DNA from: Proteles cristata cristata
Taxonomy: Eukaryota; Chordata; Mammalia; Carnivora; Hyaenidae
Assembly (NCBI GenBank): GCA_017311185.1
Contig: JAESUZ010003526.1
Coordinates: 62,001-126,000, forward strand
DNA: 64,000 nt
Direction of reading: 5' to 3'
Shown here: piece by piece, positions 46,630 through 57,292 of the stretch
Numbering within the stretch: position 1 is the first letter of the stretch
Layout: every line of letters begins with the position of its first letter
Position numbers and translations under genes: made by a program
The notes under the pieces: generated by a model
Seen by the model: the letters and a program-made list of their open reading frames with translations, nothing else
Told to the model about the DNA's origin: nothing
The model's database searches: none

Positions 46630-47565
46630 TTTAAGACCTAAACAGACACCACATCAAAGAAGATTTACATATGGCAGATAAGCACACGAAAGTGTGCTCA
46701 GTATCCTTTGCCATTAGGGAACCGCAAATTAAAACAACAGTGAGATGCTACTATGCACCTGTTAGAATGGCCAAAATCTGGGACGCTGACTACACCAAAT
46801 CCCGGAGGAGATGTGGAACAGCAGCAACTCTCGTTCATTGCTGGTGGGAATACAAAATGGGACAGCCACTTGAAGAGCACAGTTGGGAACATCCTTCCAC
46901 ACGTAAATATACTCTTACTGTTTGATTCATGAAGCACACTCCGTGGTATTTATCTAAATTAGTTAAAAACTTAAGTCCATGGAAAACCCATATGCGGATG
47001 TGTATAGAAGCTTTATAGCCCAAACTTGGAAGCCACCAAGATATCCTACAGTCGGTGAATGGGTAATAAATAAACTACAGTACACCCAGGGAATGAAATA
47101 TTTTCAGCACTAAAAAGAAATGAACTATCAAGCCATGAAAAGACATGGAAGAATCTAAACACATATTACTGAGTAAAAGAAGCCAATCTGAAGAATATCA
47201 TAGGATTCCAATTAATGACATTCTGTGGAGGCAGTAAAAAGATCAGTGAAAGGGAAGGAAGAATAGATGGAGAGCAGATTTTCAGGCAGTGAAATTATTC
47301 ATGGCAGATACAGGTCGTTATATGTCCGTACAAGCCCGTACAATGTACAACACCAAGAGGGACCTTCACGTAAAATATGGACTTAGGGTGATAGCGAAGT
47401 GTCAGTGTAGTTTCACTGAGTATAACAAACACCCCACTGTGTCGCAGGATGTGAGTAAAGGGGGAAGTTGTGCATATTTGGGGACAGGAGTAATTGGCAG
47501 CTCTCTGTACTTTGTGCTTAATTTTGCTATGAACCTGAAAGTGCTCTAAGAAATTTAAAAAAAAC
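46630..47565 (+). repeat. Old L1 remnant (ORF2 end, 3' UTR)
   Basis: 'agggaaccgcaaattaaaac', 'gtgagatgctactatgcacc', 'tattactgagtaaaagaagc' give a + strand L1 3' portion. It ends in an A-run near 47555-47568. Confidence 0.8.
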
Positions 47566-47752
47566 AAAAGTGTGTCTTTGTGTCCCTTTCAGTCAGTCCA
47601 TTTTCCCTGCCCTTTCCCTCTCTGCGTGTTGTTGATAGGAGTGAACTACCGATATGTTCTTCATTCCTCCAGTTTTGCCTTTTATGGAATGTCATATACT
47701 ATGGACTCGTAGTTTGTATCTGGCTTTTGTTTTAAAGCATAATACTTTTGAG

Positions 47753-47952
47753 GGGCGCCTGGGTGGCTCAGTCAGTTAAGCATCCAACTTCAGGTCATGA
47801 TCTTGCAGTTCGCCAGTTCAAACCCCGCATCAGGCTCTGTGCTGACAGCTCAGAGCCTGGAGCCTGCTTTGGATTCTGTGTCTCCCTCTCTCTCTGCCCA
47901 TCCCTCACTCACAGTCCATCTGTCTGTCTCTCTCTCAGGAAAAAAGTAAAGC
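47753..47952 (+). repeat. CAN-SINE, plus strand
   Basis: Perfect 15-bp target-site duplication cataatacttttgag (47738-47752 and 47953-47967). Confidence 0.96.
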
Positions 47953-48264
47953 CATAATACTTTTGAGACTCACCCGTGTTGTTGCATGCATCAGTACTTT
48001 ATTCCTTTCTGTTGCAAAACATAATTCTGCTATATAGCTGTATCATCATTTGTTTCTCCATGTGCCAGTTGATGGACATTTGGGATGTTCCAAGCTTTTG
48101 ACTTTTGTGAATAAATTTCCTGTAAACAGTCATGTCTACATCTTGGGTAGACATACACTTTCATTTCTGTAGGGCAGATACCGAGAGGATTGGCTGGGTT
48201 GTATGGTAGGTGTGTGTTTCACTTTTAAAGTAACTGTCGAACTGTCTTTAAAAGCAGCTGTCCC

Positions 48265-48485
48265 GGAGCGCCTGGGTGGCTTAGTCGGTTAAGCATCCGA
48301 CTTTCGCTTAGGTCATGATCTCGCGGTTCGTGGGTTTGGGCCCCGCGTCGGGCTCTGTGCTGACTGCCAGCTCAGAGCCTGGAGCCTGTTTCAGAGTCTG
48401 TGACTCCCTCTCTCTCTGATCCTCCCCTGCTCATGCTGTCTCTCTCTCTCTCCTAGAAATAAACAAAAACATTTAAAAAAAAATT
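48265..48485 (+). repeat. CAN-SINE, young felid-type subfamily, plus strand
   Basis: Near-consensus copy, sense to NT5M, with a perfect 15-bp target-site duplication aaaagcagctgtccc (48250-48264 and 48486-48500). The (TC)n tract ends cctag at 48452-48456. Confidence 0.97.
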
Positions 48486-48547
48486 AAAAGCAGCTGTCCC
48501 ATCTTGCATTCCCACCAGCAATGTGTTGGATGTCTAGTTGCTTCACT

Positions 48548-48770
48548 TTTTTTTTTTAATGTTTATTTTATTTTTGAGAGAGAGAGAGAGAGAGTGAGCA
48601 GGGGAGGGGCAGAGAGAGAGGGAGACACTGAATTGGAAGCAGGCTCCAGGCTCTGAGCTAGCTGTCAGCACAGAGCCCAATGTGAGTCTCGAACCCACAA
48701 ACCAAGAGATCATGACCTGACCTGAAATCAAGAGTCAGACACTTAACCGACTGAGCCACCCAGGCGCCCC
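48548..48770 (-). repeat. CAN-SINE, minus strand
   Basis: Reverse SINE with a (GA)n tract at about 48577-48594, ending gccacccaggcgcccc. Confidence 0.94.
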
Positions 48771-49529
48771 TCAATCTTTTTAAATTCCAGTTGTTTTAGT
48801 AGGTTCCTGGCGATACCTCTCTGCGGTTTTGATCTGTGTTTCCTTAATGACTAATGATGTTGAGCACCTCTTCTGTGCTTATTTGACCTCTATATACCTT
48901 CTTTGATAAAATGTTTACATTTTTTGACTGATTTTTCTTTAGGCTCTTTGTCTTCATTTGAGTCATGGAAATTCTCTGTATCTTCTAGATACAAGTCCTT
49001 TATCAGATAATGGGTTTCACAAATATTTTCTCCTGGTCTGTGGCTTCTTTTCCTTTTCTTAGCCGTAGCTTTGGAAGAGCAGTGTTTATAATTTTAGGTT
49101 TTATATGTAGGTTATGGTCCATGTCAAGCTACTTTTTACATATGGTAGGAGTTAAAAATAGAAGTTTTTATGTGTTGGGTTTTTTTGTTCTGTTTTTTCC
49201 TTTTTTGGCCTGTGAAAGTCTCAGCTGTTCTTCTGTCAGAAAGCCCATCCTTCCTCTGTTGAATTACCTTGGTACCTTTCCGTCTGTTCTTAAATATATT
49301 CTGTCTCTCATCTAAATGTGTATCCTCATGCGAACACCATTCTTGGCTACTGTAGTTTTAGAGTAACTCTTGAAAACAGTGTGAGTTCTCCAACTTTATT
49401 CTTCATTTAGCCTGGTGGGAATTTCACTGAATTGCATCTTATCAGTGGAGGCTAACGACACTGAATCTACTGAATTTACTGAGCAAGGAACGTTCCTACG
49501 TGTCATTCATACAAAATGACAATTTCTTT

Positions 49530-50200
49530 TTTTTTTTTTTACAAATAGTTTATTGTCAAATTAGTTTCCACATAACACCCAGTGCTCATCCCCACAAGTG
49601 TCCTCCTCCATGCCCACCCCTCCTCCCCCCACATCCACCAGTCCTCAGTTTTTGTCAGCATTCAAGAGTCTCTCATGGTTTGCCTCTCCCCCTTTCCCCC
49701 ACCATTTCCGCCCTTCTTCTCCCCTTGGTCCTCTGTTAAGCTCCTCCTAATCCTCCTATACGTGCACACATATGATATTTGTCTTTCTCTGCCTGACTTA
49801 TTTCGCTCAGCATAACATCCTCAAGGTCCATCCATGTTGCTACACATGGCCAGATTTCATTGTTTCTCATTGCCATGTAGTATTCCATGGTATAGATAAA
49901 CCACATCTTCTTGATCCATTCATCTGGTGATGGACACTTAGGCTCTTTCCATGTTTTAGCTATTGTGCTGCTATGAACATTGGGGTCCATGTGCTCCTAT
50001 GCCTCAGCATTTCTGTATCCCTTGGGTAAATTCCTAGCAGTGCTATTGTTGGGTCCTAGGGGAGTTCTATTGTTAGTTTCCTTAGGAACCTCCACACTGT
50101 TTTCCAGAGGGGCTGTACCAGTTTACATTCCCACCAACAGTGTAGGAGGGTGCCCGTTTCTCCACATCCTCGCCAGCATCTAGAGTTCTCTGATTTGCTC
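49530..50200 (-). repeat. Young 5'-truncated L1, minus strand
   Basis: 671 bp of L1 3' UTR and ORF2 end with a T-run at its left end. A perfect 19-bp target-site duplication acaaaatgacaatttcttt flanks it (49511-49529 and 50201-50219). Reverse-strand text matches the copy at 40536-41343. It is sited inside an older minus-strand L1 stretch. Confidence 0.96.
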
Positions 50201-50219
50201 ACAAAATGACAATTTCTTT

Positions 50220-50640
50220 AGCTCTTCGAAATTTCCCTCAGGAATATTTTGTATTTCTTCACCATATGGGGCTTGCACACATTTTGTTAAATTTATTCCT
50301 ATTTTGTGTTTTGCTTTTTTTTTTTTTTTTGCATAAAGCCTGTCCTTATTTTTAAAGTATTTTTTTTTTTAATTTTTGAAGATTGTGGTAAAGTGCACAT
50401 GCCATAAATTTTACCATCTGAACTATTTAGAAGTGTAGAGTCAACCTACTTCATGTTTATTTTTGGTGTTATTGTAAAGGTATTGTTTCTTGCATTTCAA
50501 TATCCAAATGGATAGAAATACAAATGATTTTTGCATATTGACCTTGTATCCTGCCATTTTGCTAAACCTCTTCATCCTGGTAGCTTTTTTACATAAAATT
50601 TAGGGCTACCAAATTTTAACTAAAATAACATTTAATAACT
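50220..50640 (-). repeat. Old L1 remnant, minus strand
   Basis: Continuation of the L1 interrupted at 49511: 'atttattcctattttgtgtt', 'gaccttgtatcctgccattt', 'gctaaacctcttcatcctgg'. A long T-run is present near 50318-50331. Confidence 0.75.
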
Positions 50641-50945
50641 ACTTAGTGTGTGTCAGGCATTACTCTGTGTCCTGCATAGATTTAATGTAATCATATCAAC
50701 AACATTGCGAAGACACTGGTCTTAGAAGGTGAAATGGTTTGTCTACGTCCTGCGGCTGGGACACATGAGAGCCACAGGAGATGAGAGATGAGGCCAGAAG
50801 CGGGGACCCTTGTGCAGCTGCCTGGTACGAGCACTTTCCATGTGCCAGGCACCGTGCTAAGACTTTTATGTGCATTTTCCCATTGAATCCCCAAAGGAGT
50901 CCCATGAGGTAATACTGCCGCTACCTCCACTTTCCCATGGGTGGT
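50640..50945 (-). repeat. MIR-like sequence
   Basis: Contains 'atgtgccaggcaccgtgcta', 'gtcccatgaggtaatac' and a similar tract at 50640-50700 ('gtgtgtcaggcattactctg'). Confidence 0.6.
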
Positions 50946-51011
50946 CTGGGCAACTTGCTGCCTCTCCCTCACTCAGATTCTGTCTCTGTCTTTCTCTTTC
51001 AGAAATAAACA

Positions 51012-51220
51012 GGGGCGTCTGGGTGGCTCAGTCAGTTAAACGTCCGACTTCGGCTCAGGTCATGATCTCACAGTTCGTGGGTTTGAGCCCCGCATTGGGG
51101 CTGTGCTGACAGCTCAGAGCCTGGAGCCTGCTTCGGATTCTGTATCTCCCTCTCTCTGACCCTCCCCTGCTCACACTGTCTCTCTCTCTCTCTCTCTCAA
51201 AAATAAATAAAAAACATTAA
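51012..51220 (+). repeat. CAN-SINE, plus strand
   Basis: Starts ggggcgtctgggtggctcag. A short (TC)n-cagaaataaac fragment just upstream (50965-51010) looks like the tail of another copy that this one joined. Confidence 0.92.
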
Positions 51221-51284
51221 AAAAAATTTTTTTGAGAGAAAGAAAGAACCATTAAAAAAATTTTTTTTTAAAAAGATAATAGGT

Positions 51285-51504
51285 GGGGCGCCTGGGTGGC
51301 TTAGTCAGTTAAGTGTCCGACTTTCGCTCAGGTCATGATCTCGCGGTTTGTGGGTTCGAGCCCCGTGTCGGGCTCTGTGCTGACTGCCAGCTCAGGGCCT
51401 GGAGCCTGTTTCAGTCTGTGACTCCGTCTCTCTCTGGCCCTCCCCTGCTCATGCTGTCTCTCTCTCTCCCTCCTAGAAATAAATTAAAAAAAACATTAAA
51501 AAAA
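51285..51504 (+). repeat. CAN-SINE, young felid-type subfamily, plus strand
   Basis: Perfect 16-bp target-site duplication aaaaagataataggtg (51270-51285, sharing its last base, and 51505-51520). Its (TC)n-cctag tail ends at 51476, about 500 bp upstream of NT5M exon 4 in sense orientation. Confidence 0.96.
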
Positions 51505-51523
51505 AAAAAGATAATAGGTGATG

Positions 51524-51690
51524 ACGGGCTACCTGGCCGCCTCAGTCAGTTGAATGTCCGACTTCGGCTCAGGTCACGATCTCATGGTTCATGAATGAGT
51601 TTGAGCCCTGCACAAAGCCCACTTTGAATCCTCTGTCCCCCTCTCTCTCTGCCCCCCTCTCAAAAATAAATAAACATTAAAAAACAAAGA
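51524..51690 (+). repeat. CAN-SINE with internal deletion, plus strand
   Basis: Head 'gggctacctggccgcctcag' and tail (TC)n-aaaataaataaac, but the middle is shortened ('cacaaagcccactttgaatc'). It ends 285 bp before exon 4. Confidence 0.88.
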
Positions 51691-51974
51691 TGCAGGAGGC
51701 CTTCATAGCGTGAGTGTTGGGTTGTAGGCCAAGCGCATGTGGGCTTGGAGCTGGGGTGTGGGCAGTCTGGGTTTGAGCCAGGGTTCTGCTGCTTTCTAGC
51801 TAAGGGGGCGTGGACAAGTCCCACCATCTCCCTGACACGTTTCCTCTGCTGCCACTGGGATCATCACATCTCCCGGACAGCGGCCCTTCCTCCTGGAGAA
51901 AGCCTGGCTGTGCCCCCCCGTGTCTGTGCCCAGGCCTGACGGCCCGCCCTCTCCCCTCCCTGTCTGTGTTCCAG

Positions 51975-52089
51975 TACGCCTGGGTGGAGAAGCACTTTGG
52001 CCCCGACTTCCTGGATCAGATCGTGCTGGCCACAGACAAGACCGTGGTCTCCGCCGACCTCCTCATAGACGACCGGCCAGACATCACAG
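51975..52089 (+). CDS. NT5M: NT5M exon 4: catalytic motif III, followed by a GC donor
   Basis: This 115-bp exon follows the acceptor tgtctgtgttccag. It encodes YAWVEKHFGPDFLDQIVLA, then TDKTVVSADLLIDDRPDIT. Lys166 and Asp176-Asp177 are the motif III lysine and metal-binding aspartates. To stay in frame with exon 5 and reproduce the family sequence DIT-G-AEP, the exon must end at ACAG (52089), so the intron begins gcaagt. AG|GCAAGT is the strong consensus of GC-AG introns. Reading through instead adds an unrelated tail ending at 52199. Confidence 0.95.
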
Positions 52090-53442
52090 GCAAGTGGCCT
52101 GCCGCAGGTGAGGAGCCAGTGCTGAGAGCTGAGAGCTGCTGGGGCCGAGGGCCTGCAGAGCTGGCCTTACAGCCCCTGTCCCGAGGGGTCCCCACCTAAT
52201 CACCAAGGCTGTATTAGGCCTTCAGCCTCGATGCGCCCCTGCCCGGAAGGCAAGGTTATTCTCAGCATCCAGCAGCATGTGGCCTTCTTGGAAGGGGCCT
52301 CGCCTCCGGGAGTCTGGAGAAGCAGGTCCCGGCTCCTGGGGTAGCTTGTCGCATGAACCCCTTTATACCTTGAACCCTTGCCTTCCTCATTAAGATGAGG
52401 ACCACGCTGGCCTGCAAACATTTGTTTTTAGCAGCAAGGCCATTTTTCCCCCCAAGAGCAGTATGGACTGAACCTACTTGGAAAACAGACAAGCCAACAG
52501 AAAAGCATAATGTGTCCAGTTGAAGGTGCTTTGGGAACTGTATTTGGTCCTTTTGCTTATGGGGGACTCCCTCCCAACAAGCAGGCGAACAGACCGTACG
52601 CTGCCCCGGGGAGGAGAGGGGACACCAGCGCCCCTCGCCCGGCCAGGAAGGCTTCGGCTGCGCTGAGTCTAGGAACTCAGACACCAGCCCCCAGGATACA
52701 GTTGCCTTATCTCCTGACCTCCCTGCCTGGCCTCTGTATTCGGGCAGCCTGTCTTGGGAACCAGCATGGCTTTCAGGGTTTAATTCTATTCTTTCGGACA
52801 CCTTGGTGGGAGAATACAGAATGTCGCTTCCTTAATGGCTTTTGGAGCTCGGGAACCACACCCATCTCCACACTGGTCAGTGTGTCCAGAGGGTGGGATT
52901 CGTGCGTGTGCCCACCTCTGACCTCCCAAGCCAAGTGCTTCCACAAGGAGAGTCAGGGTGCATGCTGGGGGTGGGGGGCAGCTTTTGTCTCCAACCACGG
53001 GGAGCAGGGGGGAGGCCTGCGCAGAAGGGGCCAGGGAGTCAGGCCGCAACCTGAGGGGAGGATCAGCACCAGAGAGCCGGCGCGGACAGGTGGGCTTGAG
53101 GGACTGAAGGTTACCCACGGTCACCGGGTGGTAAGCTGCGGGGCCGGCGCCGGCCAGCCAGGGAAGGCCAAGCACCAGAGGGGAAGGGCAGGGCGTCAGC
53201 AGGGCTTGGCTCTGACAGTGGCCTTGGTGACAACGACCACGGAAGCCACTGTTGGCTCTGTGTCCCCTGGGGGCCATCCCAGGTGCTGCTGCACGTGGTC
53301 CAGCTCATTTAACCTACCCTGTGAGCCGGGTGCTGGCGCGGTCAGCACTTGGCCGACGGGAAGCCGGGTCTCAGGCCCGCTGTCGCCGAGGTCGCTCCGG
53401 GCCTCCTGGCACTGGCCTCAAGGGCTGCTTTCCCACCCGCAG
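52090..53442 (+). other. NT5M: NT5M intron 4 (GC-AG type)
   Basis: A 1,353-bp intron with the boundaries AG|gcaagt and cccgcag|GG. It is GC-rich and holds no SINE, L1 or other repeat I can name. A 406-codon open frame at 52510-53730 runs across it, but in a different frame from exon 5, and it is a GC-rich shadow. Confidence 0.85.
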
Positions 53443-53585
53443 GGGCCGAGCCGCACCCCAGCTGGGAGCACGTTCTCTTCACGGCCTGCCACAACCGGCA
53501 CGTGCGGCTGCAGCCCCCCAGCCGCAGGCTGCACTCGTGGGCCGACGACTGGAAGGCCGTCCTGGACAGCAAGCGGCCCCGCTGA
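53443..53585 (+). CDS. NT5M: NT5M exon 5: C-terminus and stop
   Basis: The acceptor is tttcccacccgcag. The exon supplies GG to complete Gly183, then encodes AEPHPSWEHVLFTACHN, RHVRLQPPSRRLHSWADDW and KAVLDSKRPR, ending at TGA 53583-53585. The C-terminal half closely follows human NT5M, including the SWADDWK motif near the end. The coding total is 690 bp including the stop, i.e. 229 residues. Confidence 0.97.
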
Positions 53586-54185
53586 GCTCTGGGCTTCTCC
53601 GTGGGGCCCCGACCTCAGGGCCCCTGGCTCAGCGCCTGGGGGGCTCGTGCTCCGGCCCAGGCGCTCCCTCTGGGACATCCCAGGCCCACTGCATGTCTCC
53701 CCCCCTCCCCCCAGCCCTGCCAGGCCTTAAACTGATCTCGGGGCAGGGCTGGCCCAGGGGCCCTGGACAAGACCCGCGCACCCAGGGGTCGCAGGCTGGC
53801 CTCAGGGCTCCAGACCGGAAGGGGCCGAGGGTCCAGCAGGCCCCCCCCACCCTCAGGGAAGTCCCCTCGCCCGGGTCTGCGGCGTCGGCCAGGGTGCAGC
53901 AGTGAGGTGCTTCCGGAGCAAGAGGGCCCCGAGCCCTCATTCTGAGCTGCAGCCCCTTCCCTGCCTGCCTGCCTGGTCCCTGCTCCCCTCGGGACCCACC
54001 GTGGATTCAGCAAACACCCCAGATTCCAGGGCACACCGGTCTCCAGGCACCGCACGCCATCCTGCCTTTGACCAGCTCGGAGGTGTCCTGTACCTCCGGC
54101 CCCGGGGCCGCTTGGGGCCGGCAGAGTCAGCAGCTGGAATGTCTGTTGAAGGCCTGGAAAATAAATGCTGTTCACGTATCTCTGG
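53586..54185 (+). other. NT5M: NT5M 3' untranslated region
   Basis: About 600 bp of GC-rich sequence runs from the stop codon to the first AATAAA. Long minus-strand ORFs here (for example 53615-54292) are a by-product of high GC and have no recognisable protein content. The 3' end is inferred from the poly(A) signal; no alternative AATAAA lies closer to the stop. Confidence 0.75.
54160..54165 (+). promoter_or_regulatory. NT5M: Polyadenylation signal AATAAA
   Basis: AATAAA in 'ggaaaataaatgctg', the first canonical signal after the stop codon, about 575 bp downstream. It is followed by a G/T-containing stretch that could act as the downstream element. Cleavage would be expected about 15-25 bp further on. 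Confidence 0.75.
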
Positions 54186-57100
54186 AGGAGGTGGCCACCT
54201 CTAGCCCTTGCCCTGAGGTCTGCCGGCGTCTGGCCCCCGGGCACCCAGCTGCACATCTTGGGGTTGCCCCCAGCCCCACTGCCTGTCGCCACGGGTGCTG
54301 CGGGTGCTGCGCGGGACCAAGGAGGGCTGGGCAGATGGAGGAGCTGGCGGCCATAGTGGTCCCCTGAGCAGGCCCTCCACCGCGCTGACTGGTCCCCCTC
54401 CTCGTGCCCCCAGGTCTCCAGTTCAGAGCAGGGTCCCCCACTCTCTGCTCCTCCCCAACACTACATTCCTAAGGAGATCCCAGCAGCCATGTCGGGGGGG
54501 GGGCAGGGGCAATGTCAGTCTCCGCGAACCAGCCATCACGTCCCGGCTTTCTTGAAGGCCTTCCCTTTCCCCCTCCACTTGCTGCTCCCCATCACTGTCC
54601 TCGCAGAGAACCCCTGTTGTCCCATCCCTGGGGGCCTCCTCCATGCCCCCTGCGACAGGCACACCTGGGCTGCCCCAGGGGGAAGGGCCACGTAGGAGAC
54701 AAGGTGATGGAAAGTTCCTGAAGCTCAGCCAGCCTGAGCTTCTGGGCTTTCTGGCTCTTGGGGCCTCACCAGCTTGGACGTGCAGATGAGGCAGGAGGGA
54801 CTCTCTGCTGTGTCAAAGGCAGTTTCCCACGGCGCTGTCCCCTCCTCAGGGGCTGTGTCCCCCTGGGGGTGGGGCGGAGCTCTGTAGGTCTGTCCTGACA
54901 AGGAGTGTATTTGGGGTTGAGTCACCTGATGCAGAGGCCACCTGACCCTGGCAGGCCGACCCCCTGGCTGCTCCCCAGAGACTCTCTGTGGCTGCCCACT
55001 GGAGGACACGGTCACTGTCTGTCTAAGGGCCAGGAGACCGTGTCACCTGCATGACATGCTTTCTCCCTGGGCCCATTTCTTGGGCCCTCCACCCCCAAGC
55101 CCCACCCGCTGGGCCCTCATGCCCTCTCCCCAAAGCCTCCCCTGCATAGTTACCATGCGTAGATCCACCGGGACCCCGTAGCTTGGGACTGGCACCCTCC
55201 CCGGACTTGACCTTCTGACCAGGAGGAGCGCCCATGGACCGAGTAGCTGCTGCTCCAGGGGTTGGTGCTAGACCAAGGCCACAGCCGTGAACCAGACCCA
55301 CCCGGCCTGGCACCCTCCAAAAACAAGCCACTTGGATCATTTCTATCTTGGGGCCTCGTTCTGCTCATGACGGAGACTGAGTGCCATCAGGGTCTCCTCA
55401 GCCACATCTGGTTCCTTCCCAGGGAGTGTCCCAGCATGGGGTGGGAGGGGTGTGGGGAGGTGGGGTGTGCCGATGCAGGGCCTCCTTTCTCCGCAGTGTG
55501 ATGGCAGTGGTGCCCTCCCTCGTCCTCATGCTGGTGTCACGGGACCAGTAGGTGCCCGCACTGCTGCGATGGCCTGGTCCCCCACGTCTGGTGGACGGGG
55601 CCCCTCGGCCACACACTGTGTTCGCTGGGGGGTGGTGAGCCTGCCTGCCTGCCTCCTGCCTCCATTTCCTCCCAGCTCCTGGCCCTGGTGACCTGCAGGG
55701 AGCGCCAGGGCCACGGGCAGCAGCCAGGTGGGGAAGGGGACAGGGCTCAGAGCCCCTCTCGGCCACTCCGTCCCTCGTCCCTGCCAGCCCTCCCTGGCCG
55801 TCTTCAGCTGGCTGGCTCTTCCGGAGCCTCTGCTTCGGAACTCATTGCTGCCGTTGAGTGTGCAAACTGCAGAGCTAAGGTGGATTGCTGAATTTGTTCT
55901 TTGCTCGGCTAGGACCCCTCGCCCTGAGGTGGCAGCCGCCTCAGCTGCCTAATTCGCTGAAAGGAAAAGAAGAGAATTGCAGTGGCGAAGATGTTTCAGT
56001 CAGTGCTCCCAAATGTGGCCCCAGCAGACCCAGAACTCACTGTGATCACGGCGAGCCAAGCGGTGGGGCCCCGGGCAGCCTCGGGGCCTGGACAGGCCCG
56101 TTCCAGCAGGCGGCATTGGCTGAGGTCTGCGTAGAAGAGGGTAGAGCCCTCCCGGCTGAGGGAAGGCTGTGCAAAAGGCCTGGGGCTGGAAGGGATTGCT
56201 GAGGAGCGTAGGAGGGAAGTGGCAGCAGAGCTGGAGCCTGGACAAGAGACGGCGGTGGGGGTGGGGGGTTCAGAGGTGCAGCCTGGGCAGGGAACCAGCA
56301 TGGAGGTGCCGCTGTCCTGCACTCTGCCAGGGCCTCTCACTGCCTCGTTGTGCTGGGAGGGAAGGACACCTGCCACAGCTGGTGACAGAGGCCAGGACTT
56401 CACAGCTTTATGATTTTCCTCCCTCCTTCCTTTCAACAGGATACACACAAATGAAATGAAGGTGACTGTCTTCAAACCCCAAAAAGCATATGTTTGGCCT
56501 CAGCACCATTTAATAAACTGCGGGAAAGGGAGTCCACCTCCTGGTAGCAAAGCCAGACTTGTCCTACCCTGAGGTGCGGTGGCCCATCAGCGTGAGTCCC
56601 TTGCTTTCGTCACTGGCTGGCCTCCACATGCCTCAGCTCCTGTTAGGAGGAGAGGTTTACCCCTTTGACTATATTGGAAACAAGACCAGAGCCCCTGGAA
56701 GGAGCCAGGCCTCCAGCTTAGCCAGGGGTCTGAGGCAGGAAGACTTGGTATAGTTTCTCCACTTGTCTGGGTCATGGTTTCCCCACTGGGACCCATTCCG
56801 ACATCATAAACTCAATAGGTCATCTCCTTAGCACCTCCATGTTCCAGATGCTGAGGAGCACACTCTCTGGCTTCATAACCAGCCTCTTGCAGTCACTTCC
56901 ATTTACCTGATGGGGCTGTGGTCTCAGCAGAGCCAGGTGTCCCGACCGAGGGGGTGCTAGGTCAGTGGTGCCACCGGGATTTTAGCCCAGGCAGCTACAT
57001 GTTGGGGCTTCTGACCCCTACGCAACACTGTCATGCAATCCAGAATTCCCTAAGGGCTGAGGTGTCCATGGTTAAAGCCGAGTCAGTGCTCAAGGGATGG

Positions 57101-57239
57101 GCCTCCATCTGAAGATGAGTATTCAGGTGCTCAGCCTGCAGTGGGCCGGAGGGCAGATAACAGGTCAAAACTGCAATTGCTAAAAGCCAGAGGAGTTGGT
57201 GGAGTTGGCCCTCAGTGACAGGCCTGAGGAGAGGGGTAT

Positions 57240-57292
57240 AGGGAGGGGGGAGGAGGAGGAGGTGAAAGAGAAGGAGGAGGAGAGGGAAGCCC
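57240..57292 (+). repeat. GGA/GGAG-rich purine tract
   Basis: Nearly pure purine sequence made of ggagga units. Confidence 0.85.

Larger units (their letters stand above)
47600..49430 (-). repeat. Old L1 remnant, minus strand, split by three SINEs
   Basis: Reverse L1 phrases occur at 47660-47750, 47970-48260 ('ccagttgatggacatttggg'), and 48500-48560 and 48780-49430 ('aagtcctttatcagataatg'). SINEs at 47753, 48265 and about 48550 are inserted in it. With the preceding + strand remnant it forms a tail-to-tail L1 pair. Confidence 0.8.
30962..51974 (+). other. NT5M: NT5M intron 3
   Basis: A 21-kb GT-AG intron (gtaagt ... tgtgttccag) that holds most of the gene's mobile elements. It separates the short motif II exon from the motif III exon. 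No further exon in phase was recognised. Confidence 0.9.
16071..54185 (+). other. NT5M: NT5M gene, start codon to predicted poly(A) site
   Basis: Five coding exons join into a 229-residue protein that I recognise as NT5M (dNT-2), the mitochondrial 5'(3')-deoxyribonucleotidase of the haloacid dehalogenase superfamily. The family removes phosphate from dUMP and dTMP in the matrix and limits mitochondrial dTTP. The human protein, as I recall it, has 228 residues, so this copy is full length with one extra residue in the targeting peptide. Visible features: an Arg/Ala/Gly-rich N-terminus (residues 1-35), motif I DMDGV with Asp42 and Asp44, motif II around Thr131 (ICTSP), and motif III with Lys166 followed by Asp176-Asp177 (IDDRPD). 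Introns are 3,204, 11,255, 21,013 and 1,353 bp. No other gene was recognised in the window. The 5' end of the transcript was not determined. Confidence 0.96.

Noticed and set aside
52510..53730. 406-codon open frame on the plus strand
   Set aside because: It crosses NT5M intron 4 and exon 5 in a different frame from the true exon 5 and has no recognisable content.
53615..54292. 225-codon open frame on the minus strand opposite the NT5M 3' UTR
   Set aside because: GC-rich antisense shadow; no domain and no promoter or splice evidence.
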